From: Brugia malayi
Lineage: Eukaryota; Nematoda; Chromadorea; Rhabditida; Onchocercidae
NCBI RefSeq assembly: GCF_000002995.4
Contig: NW_025062478.1
Location: 1,984,001 to 2,048,000 of the forward strand
Length of the DNA stretch: 64,000 bases
Reading direction: 5' to 3'
The translations under genes were made by a program, and so were the position numbers. Under the pieces are notes generated by a model. That model was not told where the DNA came from. It searched no databases and worked only from the letters and a program-made list of their open reading frames with translations. The number at the start of each line of letters is the position of its first letter. Positions within the stretch are counted from its first letter, which is position 1. Below, piece by piece: positions 52,323-64,000 of this stretch.

Positions 52323-53299
52323 TCTTTTTTTTTTTTTCTTTTTTTGTTTTTTAGCCTTTGGGCAGCTAATTTTTGTTGAAAATTGTGTATTTTATTTATT
52401 TTCATCTAAATAATGTAATTTAATGTTCTTATTTTTTGATATTACTTATAACTGTTTAATAACTGTTTTTTTTTTTTTTTTTTTTTGATTTTCTAAACTT
52501 ATCACATTTATTGTTTTTTTTTTACAACTATTGTTACTTTATCCATTATTTCTGTTTAATGAAAATTTTCATTGTTATTTTAGTGTTACTAATGGTGTTA
52601 AATTTTTTATTTAATTTTATTGCCAACTTATTGTATATTTAATTTTTGCACTTTCTTACTTGTAATAAGTTCTTTACATTTTAAGATGATTTTTTGGCTA
52701 TTTAAAAAAAGCACAAATTTCTTCATATGAATATATTTTTAATGGAATTGAGCAATTTTTGAATGTTTCTGTCTGTATTTAAGTAGCATTTTAATTTAAA
52801 TAAGATAAGTTGTCAAAAGAGGATAGATTCAATGAGATGTAATTTAAAACTTTTTGCGCTAAGTCATAAGTTGATATCAATTTGTAATTATCTTTGTGTG
52901 TATGAGGTGGGAGGGAGTGTAGGGATGGTCGAAGGGAGGTATAGAATTATACCTTCCTTCGTCAGCATAACATTAACTAAGCATAAAGAAAAAATTTTTG
53001 TTTTGAAATTCAGATGACGGGCCTTCTGAAATCTGGAATAAATTTCAAATTTTTGATCTCTATTCATTTTTAAGGATATTTTTTGAATTGGTAGAGCTTT
53101 GGGCTTTAAAAAGATTTCAAAAATATTTAATTTTTGTTTTTTTTTTTTTAATTTTTGCGTTTCAATTTTTTTTCTGAATTGAGTTAAAATCAAAAATCTT
53201 TTTTGAAATTAATTCTGTTTTATTCGGATTATTTTTTGGAATCTTTTTTTGGATTTTTTTTTTTTTTTTTTTTTGGTAATTTTTTTTGGATTTTATTAA
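52323..53299. other. T-rich non-coding DNA
   Basis: Long T runs and no recognisable gene. A short GC-richer piece at 52895-53030 has no coding character that I can defend. Confidence 0.5.
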
Positions 53300-56200
53300 T
53301 TGCATGCTTTTTTTCATTCATTTCATTTGTTGCTATTTTCATTTTTTTATGCCTTTAGCATTTTACTGCTTGCTAACTTTTGTCTATTCCACTAATACTA
53401 ATTTATTTTCGTTGTATTACCACTAATTTGTATCACTTTTTTTTTGTTTCAAAAATCTTTCACTTTTATCTTTTTTTTGTTTATATTGGTTTTGCATGTG
53501 TTTTCGGTTATTTCTACTAATTGCGTGTTTTTTTATTTTTTTTTTTTTTTATTTTTGCTATTAACACGTACATTTTTTGTATCTTACTAACTGCATGCTT
53601 TTTGTAACTTTTTCTCATGTATACTTTTTCTTTTGTATTTATTGCATGCCTTTATTTTTTCGTTGTTTTCACTCGTTTTTTATTAACTGTATTTTTGCAT
53701 GCATTTTTTCGTTAATTTTATTAACTGCATGCTCTTTGTAACTTTATATTATTTGATGTTTTTTTATCAGCATTATTTTTTCGTTTGTATTTATTGCATG
53801 CTTTATTTTTTTGTTGTTCTCACTCGTTTTTTTTTTTTTCTTGGCTAGTTTTATTAACAAGCATGTGTTTTGTGAACCTATTTACACCATTTTTTCGTTT
53901 GTATTTATTGCATGCTTTATTTTTTCGTTGTTCTCACTCGTTTTTTTTTTTTTTTATTAACATTATTTTTGCATGCATTTTTCGATCAATTCTATCAACT
54001 GCATGCATTTTGTATCTTTACTCACACATTTGTTATTATGGCGCACATTTTTTTTGTATTTAAATGCATGCTTTTTTTGTTGGCTTCATTCATTTCTATT
54101 AACATCGTTCTTGCATGCGTGTTGAGTTTATTCTATTAACAGCATGCTTTTTGTTACTTTATATATTTTGCTGTTTTTTAATTAACATTGTTTTTGCATG
54201 CATTTCTTGGCTAGTTTTATTAACATGCATGTTTTTTGTGAACTTACACCATTTATTATTAAGATGTACACTTTTCTCTTTTGTATTTATTGCATGCTTT
54301 TATTTTTCACCCGTTTTATATTAACATTGTTTTTGCATGCATTTTTTGTTAATTTTATTAACTACATGTTCTTTGTAACTTTTTCTCATGTACACTTTCT
54401 TCTTTTGTATTTATTGCATGCTTTTATTTTTCACTCGTTTTTTATTAACATTGTTTTGCATGCATTTTTTGGTTAATTTTATTAACTGCATGCTTTTGTT
54501 ACTTGGTACTATTTGCTGTTTTTTTATTAACATTGTTTTTGCATGCGTTTCTTGGTTAGTTTTACTAACATGCATGTGTCTTGTGAACTTACTTACACCA
54601 TTTAATATTAAGGCGTACACATTTTTCTTCTGTATTTATTGCATGCTTTTATTTTTCACTTGTTTTTTATTAACACTGTTTTGCATGCATTTTTTGGTTA
54701 ATTTTATTAACTGCATGCTTTTTGTTAGTTTATACTATTTACTGTTTTTTTATTAACATTGTTTTTGCATGCGTTTCTTGGTTAGTTTTACTAACATGCA
54801 TGTGTCTTGTGAACTTACTTACACCATTTAATATTAAGGCGTACACATTTTTCTTCTGTATTTATTGCATGCTTTTATTTTTCACTTGTTTTTTATTAAC
54901 ACTGTTTTGCATGCATTTTTTGGTTAATTTTATTAACTGCATGCTTTTTGTTAGTTTATACTATTTACTGTTTTTTTATTAACATTGTTTTTGCATGCGT
55001 TTCTTGGTTAGTTTTACTAACATGCATGTGTCTTGTGAACTTACTTACACCATTTAATATTAAGGCGTACACATTTTTCTTCTGTATTTATTGCATGTTT
55101 TTTGTTACTTGGTACTATTCGCTGCTTTTTTATTAACATTGTTTTTGCATGCGTTTCTTGCGTTAGTTTTATTTACATGCATGTTTTTTGTGAACTTACA
55201 CCATTTATTATTAAGATATACACTTTTCTCTTTTGTATTTATTGCATGCTTTTATTTTTTCGTTGTTCTCATCGTTTTTTTTTTTTTTTTTTTTTATTAA
55301 CATTGTTTTTGCATGCATTTTTTGTTAATTTTATTAACTGCATGTTCTTTGTAACTTTTTCTCATGTACACTTTTTTCTTTTGTATTTATTGCATGCTTT
55401 TATTTTTCACTGGTTTTTTATTAACATTGTTTTTGCATGAGTTTGGTTATTTCTGTTAACTGCATGCTTTTTGTAACTTTACCATTTTTTGTTGATTGAT
55501 GAGTACATTTTCTTTTTTGTATTTGTGCATGTTTTTTCGTTGTTCTCACTCGTTTTTATTAATTTTGTTTTTGCATGAATTTCCTAATTCTGTTAACTGC
55601 ATGCTTTTCGTAACCTTATCACAGCATTTGCTGTTGATGAGCAGATTTTTTTTGTATTTATGCATGCTTTTTTCATTGTTCTCATTCATTTTTATTAATA
55701 TTGTTTTTGCATGCATTTCTTAATTCTGTAACTGCATGCTTCCATAACTTTTCTAACAATATTTATTATTGTAGTGCAAACTTTTTTGTTTTTAAGTGCA
55801 TGCTTTTTTTTGTCGTTCTCACTCATTTTTTATTAACATTGTTTTTGCATGAGTGTTTGGCTATTTCTATTAACTGCATGCTTTTCGTAACTTAATCATA
55901 TTATTTGTTGTTGATGAGCACACTTTTTTTTGTATTTACGCATGCTTTTTTTGTTGTTCTCACTTGTTTTTATTAACATTGGTTTTGCATGCATTTCTTA
56001 ATTCCATTAACTGCATGCTTTCATAACTTTTCTAACAATATTTATTATTGTGGTGCAAATTTTTTTGTTTTTAAGTGCATGTTTTTTTTTTTGTCGTTTT
56101 CATCCGTTTTTTATTAATATTCTTCTTGCATGCATTTCTTAATCTATTAGCTGCATGCTTTCCCTAACTTAATCACACCATTTGTTGTTGACAAGCACAT

Positions 56201-56420
56201 TTTTTTGTATTTTTTTCATGCTTTTCTTTTTCTAACTTACTGTCACTCCCTTTTTTTATTAGCATTATTTTTGCACGCATTTTTCGGTTAATTTCATTAA
56301 CTGCATGCTTTTTTTACTAATCTCACTTGCTTTTGTATTAGGTAATTTTTTTTATTATTCACATCTCCTTTTTCTCGTATTCATTTTATGCTAACATTGT
56401 TTTTTGCACGCATTTCTGTT
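53300..56420. repeat. Degenerate GCATGC-rich satellite
   Basis: About 3.1 kb built from short modules that alternate in loose order: ATTAACTGCATGCTTTTTGT, TATTAACATTGTTTTTGCAT, a TTTGTATTTATTGCATGC module, and a TTCTCACTCGTTTTT module. I count more than fifty GCATG words, most inside the palindrome GCATGC; a few units have GCACGCAT instead. Copies are most alike in the middle and decay towards both edges. Long ORFs across the array, rich in F, L, C and H, come from the repeat. Confidence 0.85.
54516..55097. repeat. 226-bp tandem unit, two full copies plus a partial third
   Basis: Unit starts at 54516, 54742 and 54968 (exact 226-base spacing). The first two copies look identical and the third diverges after about 130 bases. 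This higher-order unit consists of several of the smaller modules of the surrounding satellite, indicating recent tandem duplication. Confidence 0.85.
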
Positions 56421-57015
56421 GCTTCAAACTTACCGCATACTTTTCGTCTTTTTCAAAGGTTTGTAACTTTTAGATTTTCTAACTTCCAGTGCTTATTTTA
56501 GGCTGCTACTAGCCAACATTCTGGAGCAACTGGTCAAATTGGTTCTAGAAAGTTTTTTCATTTGTGTCAGCTTGATAATTCAGCTATAATTATATGCTTT
56601 TGGAATCGCAATAAAATTTTCGTGTGACTTATGCTTATATGAGATGAAGAGAACACTCGAAAAGTAAGCAGTTCCAGTTTATTTCTAATGTGTATTTTCA
56701 AAAAATTATGCTAACAGTTTGTTCAAAAACTTATTTTTTTTCTAAATTTTCTTCATTCATTGCTCAGTTTTATTTCATTCAAGAAGAGTTTTTTAATTGT
56801 TCAATTTTATTTCATTCAAGAAGAGTTTTTTAATTAAACTGTCTATCGAATCATATTAATTTCTTGCACCTTACTTTATTATTTACATAAGTTTGGTTTA
56901 TTTCAGCTCATATTAGTTATAGTTAGCAGTAACAAATAAAAATTCATTTTGATAAAAAAAAAAGGTTGAATATTTAAAGGTATAAATTTATGAAGTATTG
57001 CTAATATTATCATAC
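56421..57015. other. Non-coding DNA between satellite and candidate gene
   Basis: AT-rich, with a short direct repeat of TTTTATTTCATTCAAGAAGA near 56768 and 56807. No gene recognised. Confidence 0.5.
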
Positions 57016-58472
57016 AAAGCAGTAGTTTTTTATTGGATACCGGGCTGAGATTATTTCGTTCTATTCAGTGTTTACAGTTGTTTGATCAGGCAATATGGTA
57101 AGTAATTTCGTACTGCTTTTACGTCTCTTTTTCTCGAATATTGCAAATTAAAACAAATATTTCAAAATCATGGTTAGGTGCATAGAGAATTCTGATCAGT
57201 CAATTGAAAAAACTCGAGATGTTCATGATCATTTTGAAATTTTTCTCAAAGAAGCGATTTTAAGTTTAATTCGGTGTCAAATTATTTTTAAGACGAATAT
57301 ACAGGAGAATAAGAGATTACGCAGATTGGAATTCTGTAAGTATTTACAAAGAAATTTTTTATTTAAATTTCATCTGCTCAGCTCTCTTTCTGTTAATTAC
57401 TTTATCTGTTTGGTGATAAGTGATAAATTCCACTTTTTCTTTTACTGAGAACTTTTTTAATTTGTTTTATTTTTCAGAAGTATTATATTGTTAAATTGTT
57501 GAATACAAGAACACACGAATTTCTAACCAGCACTTTAATTAGATTCTCAGTCGAGGTAAACTATTTATTTGTTCAAACACGACTGAGTAACGAATTGAAG
57601 AAAATTCACAGCAAGTTTTTGCTGAATTTGATTTTTGCTGAATTTAAAGTGTAGCACATAAGAATATATTACATGCTTAGCTAAATTACTGTTTATTCCT
57701 TGGTGCACTGCATATTCCCAGCTATCTTTGAGATAGACCTTAAAGATGTTGTTTTATTCGAGATTTAAAATCATGGATTTTTGTTTCACTATGACTGTTG
57801 AAAAATTTATTAATATTTATATTTTGCACATTATCATTCTTCCTGCATGCAATATTTCCATAGAATAGAAAGTGCGACAATTAGATGCAAACAGATGCGC
57901 TCAGAAATGTTTAGTGAATTGGTGGAACGCCACTAAATGTTGAAAATGATGGAAAAGAGGAAAAATGCAAGTTGTACTTCGTTTTGTTTAACCATTTATT
58001 TCCGTTAATTATAATTTCTTCCTTTTATATCTTTCATAGATTATTTGTTTATATATGTTTTTCTAGCAAAACTTCAATATTTTGCGGAACAAATATGAAG
58101 CAATTCATACCGTTGCTAGTTCTTTCTAATAAACCCATTCGTTGTTATTTGATAAATTTTATATTACTAAAATATTATTTTGTGAATGTCAAAATTTTAG
58201 TTTCTTTATTTATTTTAAAAAGAGAATGTTTTGACAAAAAAATTATTTTTCAAGGATCTTATGAAATTAGTGAAGACTGTGGACAAAAAATTGTTTTTCA
58301 AGATACCACTGGCGAAGAAATTAGAAGGTATTAAGGCCACGTCATCAAGGTTAATTTTATTTTCAAGAATCGTAGTTCAATTTTCAGCAGTAATCTTTGT
58401 CCATGTCAAATTAAGTGTTGATAATAACAAAACACAGTGGGGGAGGAAAATTCATCGCGAACTGGGAAGATA
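57016..58472 (+). CDS. Hypothetical gene candidate, structure unresolved
   Basis: I do not recognise this protein. Best segment: an exon ending at 57097 (IQCLQLFDQAI, then TG) joins in phase through GTAAGT and GGTTAG to 57178-57335, which encodes CIENSDQSIEKTRDVHDHFE onwards, a helical basic region ending KRLRRLEF. The next acceptor (TTTTTCAG, ending 57478) completes the codon as TAA, so the protein may end there with an intron inside the stop codon. Further coding-like stretches at 57863-57936 and 58231-58472 do not join in phase by any splice I found; the last has a duplicated DKKLFFK motif and ends RKIHRELGR. This may be one gene with missing exons, two small genes or a decaying one. No transmembrane or catalytic motif is visible. 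Confidence 0.25.
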
Positions 58473-58479
58473 ACCTACC

Positions 58480-61400
58480 CGTATTATTGGGCATTTATTC
58501 TTTTCTATCTTTGATTAATACAGAAATTATTTATGGTCTAGGTATTTGAATTTTCCCTCCTTTCTCGCCGCATTTTTTATCTCGTACACTTGGAAGATTT
58601 CCGATTTGAAACAAGAAAGTGAAGTAATAGCAGTTGTTTCGAATGTTTAGCATGTCGACTTTTCGACCTACCTAGGCCACGTGGATATCATCAACAGATT
58701 GTTCTTCTAAGTTTTATCACTCCTAGATGTTTGCTTATTTTGTTTCATCCAGAAATATTGCATCTAATAAATTTCATGGTAATTTGCATTTTATTTCGTA
58801 ATATCATATTGCAGAATACGGCTATGATTGAACTATAATCGTTTACAAAACGATGATATCTAAAATTGATAAAGCTTATCTGATGAACTCATGTCAAAAC
58901 ATTGAAATCCAAATAACTCAGAAAGCTTTTTTTATAAAGAAATTTATCTTATACACTTGGTAGATAAACTTATACAATATAAACTGAATAAAGCTTGAAA
59001 TTAATGATTGAATGAGATCAATTTACATCCTTATTTTGAAATACAACAAATCATTCCAGAAATCAATGATTGAGAAGACGCAAATCTCGGATAATACTAT
59101 TGATACGCTAAAAATGGATACATTATCGGTATGATATTAGCTATGCCACTATATATCTTTCTTATCATTATAATCAATATACTATTTATTAGATAGAGAA
59201 TTACATTAATCTTTGCCATCTCTTAATAAAATAAATAATCTCTATTCTCTCCTCTAAATACGAGACATGTTCTGATGAACTTTTCAACGATATGTTTTAA
59301 CTGATCCCAAGAATAATCTGCATTGGATGACCTCTTCGTTCTGTCTCAATTTAAATAGAATACGAAATATGTGGATGGAATTCATTTTCAACAGCTTTGA
59401 TTATTAATGTCATTAATGGAAAGGCGCATTTTACTTTGGAGGAAAAAAAAAACATTCTTTTTAAAAACATTTAAAAAGAAAATTTAAAAAAGAGATTATT
59501 TATTTTATAAAGAGATGGCAAAGATTCTAAAACATTCCTTTTAAATCATTTCGTGCTTTTTTAAAAAATACAATTATTTGTGTTTTGAATTACAAAGAAT
59601 AGTCAAGTTATTAACAATAGAATTTTATGAAATATTAATATTTTTAATAGTTGAGGTAGTATTCAAATATTTGTTGTTAAATGCATAAAGCATAAATGGA
59701 ATGTTTTGTTATGCAAATTGTTGATCATATGTTAAAAGGATTGATCGCTGCAACTTTGGTAACTGAAAATATCACAAGGTCATTTAACTGGTTCATTCCC
59801 TCATTTCTTTTATCTGTTTATAGTGGTCATTTTGCTCCAGTATGTGATAATGGATCACTCCTGTTCATGTTGAGAAGTTTTAATATATTAAAAAACAAAT
59901 GACAATTTAAATTTTTTTTTCAAATTTTCTATTTTTTACATTTTTTTTTACAAATTTTCTATTTTTTTTTTACATTTTTAATTCATTTTTACACTCAAAG
60001 AAAGCAAAAAAAAAAAAAAAAAAAGCTAAATGTTTAATAGCAAATTGCGCTCACTTTGTTCATTTTACGCTTAAACGATGTTTTTCCAGTAGTTTTTTAT
60101 TATTTGATCTTTTCATTCATATCAATCGAGAGATAATTATGAAGTTTTCAGGACTTTTCTCAACTTTATTCTTATATGAACAAGCAGTATTGCTTTATTA
60201 TATAGATTCTCTATATGACATTTATGCTACAAAATGCATCAAAAATTATAAGGCTTACTTATTTGAAAAATTTTAATTTTTAGAGGCTAAATTGTAAGAA
60301 TTTTCATAAATATTGCTGATTGTTTATTGTATTAGCTTGATAATGTATGATTTTACCCAGCTGACAATATGGTAATATTAAACAGAAAAATTATTATGAT
60401 TATTTTTATAACTTTTTTGAAGTATTGATCCGCAGTTGTTCGCTTCAATTTAAAACAATTTATGAAAATTTCAAATTTGGTATGATTTTTTTGCGCATAA
60501 ATCAATTGATGAAGGTCTAACATCTAATCATACCCTTTTTTTTTTTTTGGAACTTTCTTTCAAGTAATTATTTACTATATTTAGATTTTTTTACTTTTTG
60601 CTTTTTGTATTATTTTGAAATTTTTTTTTTTTTTTTTTTTGAGGTTTTAGAATATTAGCATTCAGAATCAAATGATGTAGCTGATTTTATAACAAGCTGC
60701 TAGCTTCCTAACAAACATTTTTTTAAATTGCCTATTTATAGAAAGTATGAAAAGTGAATTCCAGAGCATTTGAAGAAAGAATTCATTAGCTATGAAAAAT
60801 TTTTCTTTCATTGAATTGTGACTTGAACTAATATCTCAGTTTGATGTTTCACATTAATCATTCAATATTGACAATAGCGCCAGTTTTATTATTCAGCGCT
60901 TGCTTAAATTTACCATTCACCTAACCTTTCGATCTTGAAATGTTAAATGGTTGAGGTGGTTTTATCAGTTTTTATCATTTATTTGTAATATGCTCAGAAA
61001 TGACAGTCTTTTTTGACATCTAAAATTAAGCATTTGTGCATTTTATATTTAGAATTATTTTTTCGAATAAAAAATAAATCTCGATCATTGAACGCAAATC
61101 TTATTTAATATTAGCAGTGATATATGTATGAAAGATATTACGCGATCTAATTTGTCAAAGTATCTCATCTGATCTACTCATTGGTTAAATTGAACAATTT
61201 TTTAAATGATAAACTTATTCGAGAAAAATTATTGCTTATTTTACAAGCATTCGTTTCTAAAATTGTAATATTTATTAGAGAAAAAATTTCTTGAATATTC
61301 ATTGGAATTTCACTAAAAAAATATTTAGAGAAGCTTTTCAATTTCTGGTTTTTTTTTTTTCAGTGTAAAATGTAACTTTTATCTTTCAAGCCTGTCTGCT

Positions 61401-64000
61401 TATGTTTGCTTATATATGAACTTTCAATCAGTGATATTTAATTCTTTCTTGAAATAATTAATTATTGATTGAATAGATAGAAATGGAAAGCACTAATAAT
61501 TATTGATTATATCGATATTGTTCCCTACTTCTTTCACATTTGAACTAACATTTTCTTTTATTCTTATCTCTTTCATTGTTTAATTTTGAATATTTTTGAA
61601 TGTGCTCAATTCTAAATTAATTCCAGCTAAACTATTAAAGAAGTATTAAAATTTCCCTGTGCTAACAATTAACATATTTCTTTTACTTTCATGCATATAA
61701 AATTTTTACAAAATATCAAATATCGCAAATTTATTCAAATTTCGCCCACTTTATTGAAACATTTAAAGGGCTAAAAGAAAGATTAAAAAAAAAAAAAAAA
61801 AGAAAAAAGATCGATGACTTGAGCATTTTGTTTCTTAATATCAGTCAAGTGGTTGTTGCATTTTAAAAATATCCATCTCATCAACAAAACATCAAATACA
61901 TTATATTTAAAATAATCAACACTTTTGCGCTTCTGAATAAATTTTATTTATTCATTGTTAATGTTAAGAATTAAATTAATGATTTTAAAAATGTCGCATT
62001 GCTTCAGTTTGCTATATATTCATTATTCTTATCACTATTGTTATTGGAAAATGGCTAATAGTAATAATATTATTAAACAATAATAATATTGTCGAAGAAT
62101 TATTCTGAAACAAGCAAATGAATTCAGCTAATTAATTGCTTCATTAAATTTAATTTATTTTAAACTATTAATAATTTTTGAGATAAAAGAGGCTATTACT
62201 GTATCAGTCATAGAATGTTCAAATGAACTTTATAAAGAATTAAAATTTTCATAAAATTCTAAGAAATTTTAAACTACATGAAAATTGAATTTCTCATCAG
62301 TGATAACTGTTGGTAATGATTTAAATTAGCAATTATGTGCTCTTTTTTTTCTCCGATAATGTTTTTGTCATTTAAAACAAAATGATCCCATTTAGTGTTA
62401 ATAAAGCAATTTTACCGATGAAATTTCAGAATTGAAAATTTTGAAAATTATAGCTGAATTGCTGTATTGCGGCAAAATGCCGCAACGGAATACATACGGA
62501 ATACATTATGATCTAATTTACATTATAATCTAAAATAAAATACATAATGTCAAATTCTGACACACATAACAAATAGCATCGTGAATTAATGCATTATTTG
62601 CTTGTTGATTAGTATATCGGAGGTGAAACATATCCAAAATTCGTAAACACAAATAAATCATTCATACGTTTTCCTACAATATTTGATGGCCTTCTGGTTA
62701 ATAAATTATTTAAAAATGAACTTTTTAGTAATGAAAAGAATGAATGATTGAATTGAATATTTCACGTAATTTTATTATTATCACTTAAATATGATAGATT
62801 GATGAGTTTTATGTGAAAGTTAATGCTTTATTAGAAAATTTCCACAAATCCACTAACTTTTATTATTTGATTTATTATCATAAAAGCACTAGGAAATAAT
62901 TAAGCTAATCACAAATTAATACAAAAGTGAAGTAAAATTCACTTCAATCATAGTTAATTCTTTTTTTTTTTTTTTTTTTTTTGTTTTAATTATAGTTGAT
63001 TATATATTTACTAACTTTGTTGTTAAACCATAAAATTTCAGTTTTTTGAGTAATCTATGGGTGTTTAATTTGTACATTTTAGCTACACAAATATTCTTTT
63101 ATTGTTCAGAATTGCTTAAATTCTTGCTTGCGTGTTATCACTAATAACGTGACATTCCGTGAGCCGTACACCATTTCAATATGTTAGCATATTATTTCAA
63201 TATAATTTCAGTTTATATGCTATTTTACACAACACATATACTTGATAATAAAGCTTTATTTAAAGTTTAAATTATCAAAAGATACATTTGTACTTATCAC
63301 ATACATCATAAACTCTCAGTATTATTTTACGTGATAACGTGATACTGGAACTATTTCGAATTTGATTTGATCAATTTAATTAACAGTTAACAAATATCTT
63401 CAACTCTATCACCAACAAATTATCATCCACTAATCTGTATTGCACAAAATTTACATAATGAATTTTTCTTTTTGAAAAAAAAAAAAGCTTTAACAAAGTA
63501 AATTTAAATCTTTTTAATCAGATTTGCTACTTATCCATGTTTATCAGTTGCATTATACTAAAATTGATAATTATATTTTGCTGTATAATTCTTCTATTAT
63601 TCATATGTATTACATTTAAATGTTTCATTTTTTCCTTACAAAATAAAATGGGGCACAATTTTATGATTCATTTAAAAAAAAAAAAAAAAAAAGAATTATT
63701 GATCCATTTGCACTTTAAACAATTACTTTAACAAAATTTCAAACATTAGAAGCCATAAAAGAAAAAAAAAAACAAAACAAAACAAAAGCGCCAATAAAAT
63801 GAAAGTTTCCAAGCAAATAAATTATATTTCTATTCTATAATCGAATTTTCTTATAACTGTATTTGTATATGTTACAAAATCAATAATCAATAAAATTGTT
63901 ATCGTATTTGAAAGGAGAGGAATGCAAAAGCTATTCAATGTGTTACTAATGAAATAAGTTAATTTAGACAAATATTAGAGTTACATAAAATAAAAAATTT
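58480..64000. other. Gene-poor AT-rich DNA to the window end
   Basis: No convincing coding region, RNA gene or element. A 68-codon plus-strand frame at 59696-59902 lacks splice sites and family resemblance. Homopolymers occur throughout, such as T runs near 60620 and 62960 and A runs near 61784. Confidence 0.5.

Noticed and set aside
53785..55895. Many overlapping plus-strand ORFs of 60-120 codons that look like membrane proteins
   Set aside because: They are translations of the GCATGC satellite; the same peptide recurs at the 226-base period and all frames look alike.
59652..59661. TGAGGTAGTA, matching the first ten bases of let-7 microRNA
   Set aside because: Neither flank contains a complementary arm that could form a precursor hairpin, and bases after the tenth do not match.

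Overview
The window looks like nuclear DNA of a nematode, most likely a clade III (filarial or spirurid) species. It is very AT-rich, full of A/T homopolymer tracts, and has no bacterial-type operons. Its spliced genes use GTAAG-type donors and short TTTTCAG or TTTTAG acceptors, and two genes begin a few bases after such an acceptor, as expected for spliced-leader trans-splicing. The clade is an inference from composition and gene content; no rRNA or mitochondrial marker is present.

Layout. (1) 2.4-6.1 kb, minus strand: a six-exon rhodopsin-family receptor of 359 residues, probably a neuropeptide receptor. Its last intron is a tandem array in which nearly every unit carries a 3' splice acceptor, and a second degenerate repeat with POU-octamer sequences lies downstream of the stop. 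(2) 6.1-21.1 kb: gene-poor AT-rich DNA with one CpG-containing block at 13.1-13.6 kb holding CRE-like repeats. (3) 21.1-30.2 kb, minus strand: a four-exon, 188-residue DM-domain (doublesex/mab-3 family) factor, most like mab-23, spread over 9 kb by large introns that contain clean hairpins. A GC core flanked by GA and CT tracts at 31.3-31.5 kb is a candidate promoter. (4) 31.5-37.4 kb: mostly non-coding, with two short GC-richer ORFs. (5) 37.4-46.4 kb, plus strand: an ILF2/NF45 orthologue (10 exons, 401 aa) followed about 1 kb later by a NUF2/HIM-10 kinetochore orthologue (about 505 aa), in the same orientation. (6) 49.8-52.3 kb: an intact six-exon gene for an acidic C2H2 zinc-finger protein (284 aa) with GC-rich codon use, preceded by direct repeats and followed by an A-rich tract and a 165-bp inverted-repeat element; it may be a domesticated or transposon-derived gene. 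(7) 53.3-56.4 kb: a long degenerate satellite with more than fifty GCATG words, including a 226-bp unit in nearly exact tandem. (8) 57.0-58.5 kb: a weak gene candidate. (9) 58.5-64 kb: nothing recognisable.

For the receptor, the DM factor, ILF2 and the zinc-finger gene, every intron phase closes and gives an intact reading frame, so these models are fairly firm. NUF2 identity is firm, but two of its internal junctions are ambiguous. Nothing prokaryotic, viral or CRISPR-like was found. The most unusual items are the acceptor-bearing intron repeat, the GCATG satellite, the zinc-finger gene with its alternative acceptor, and the hairpins in the DM gene.
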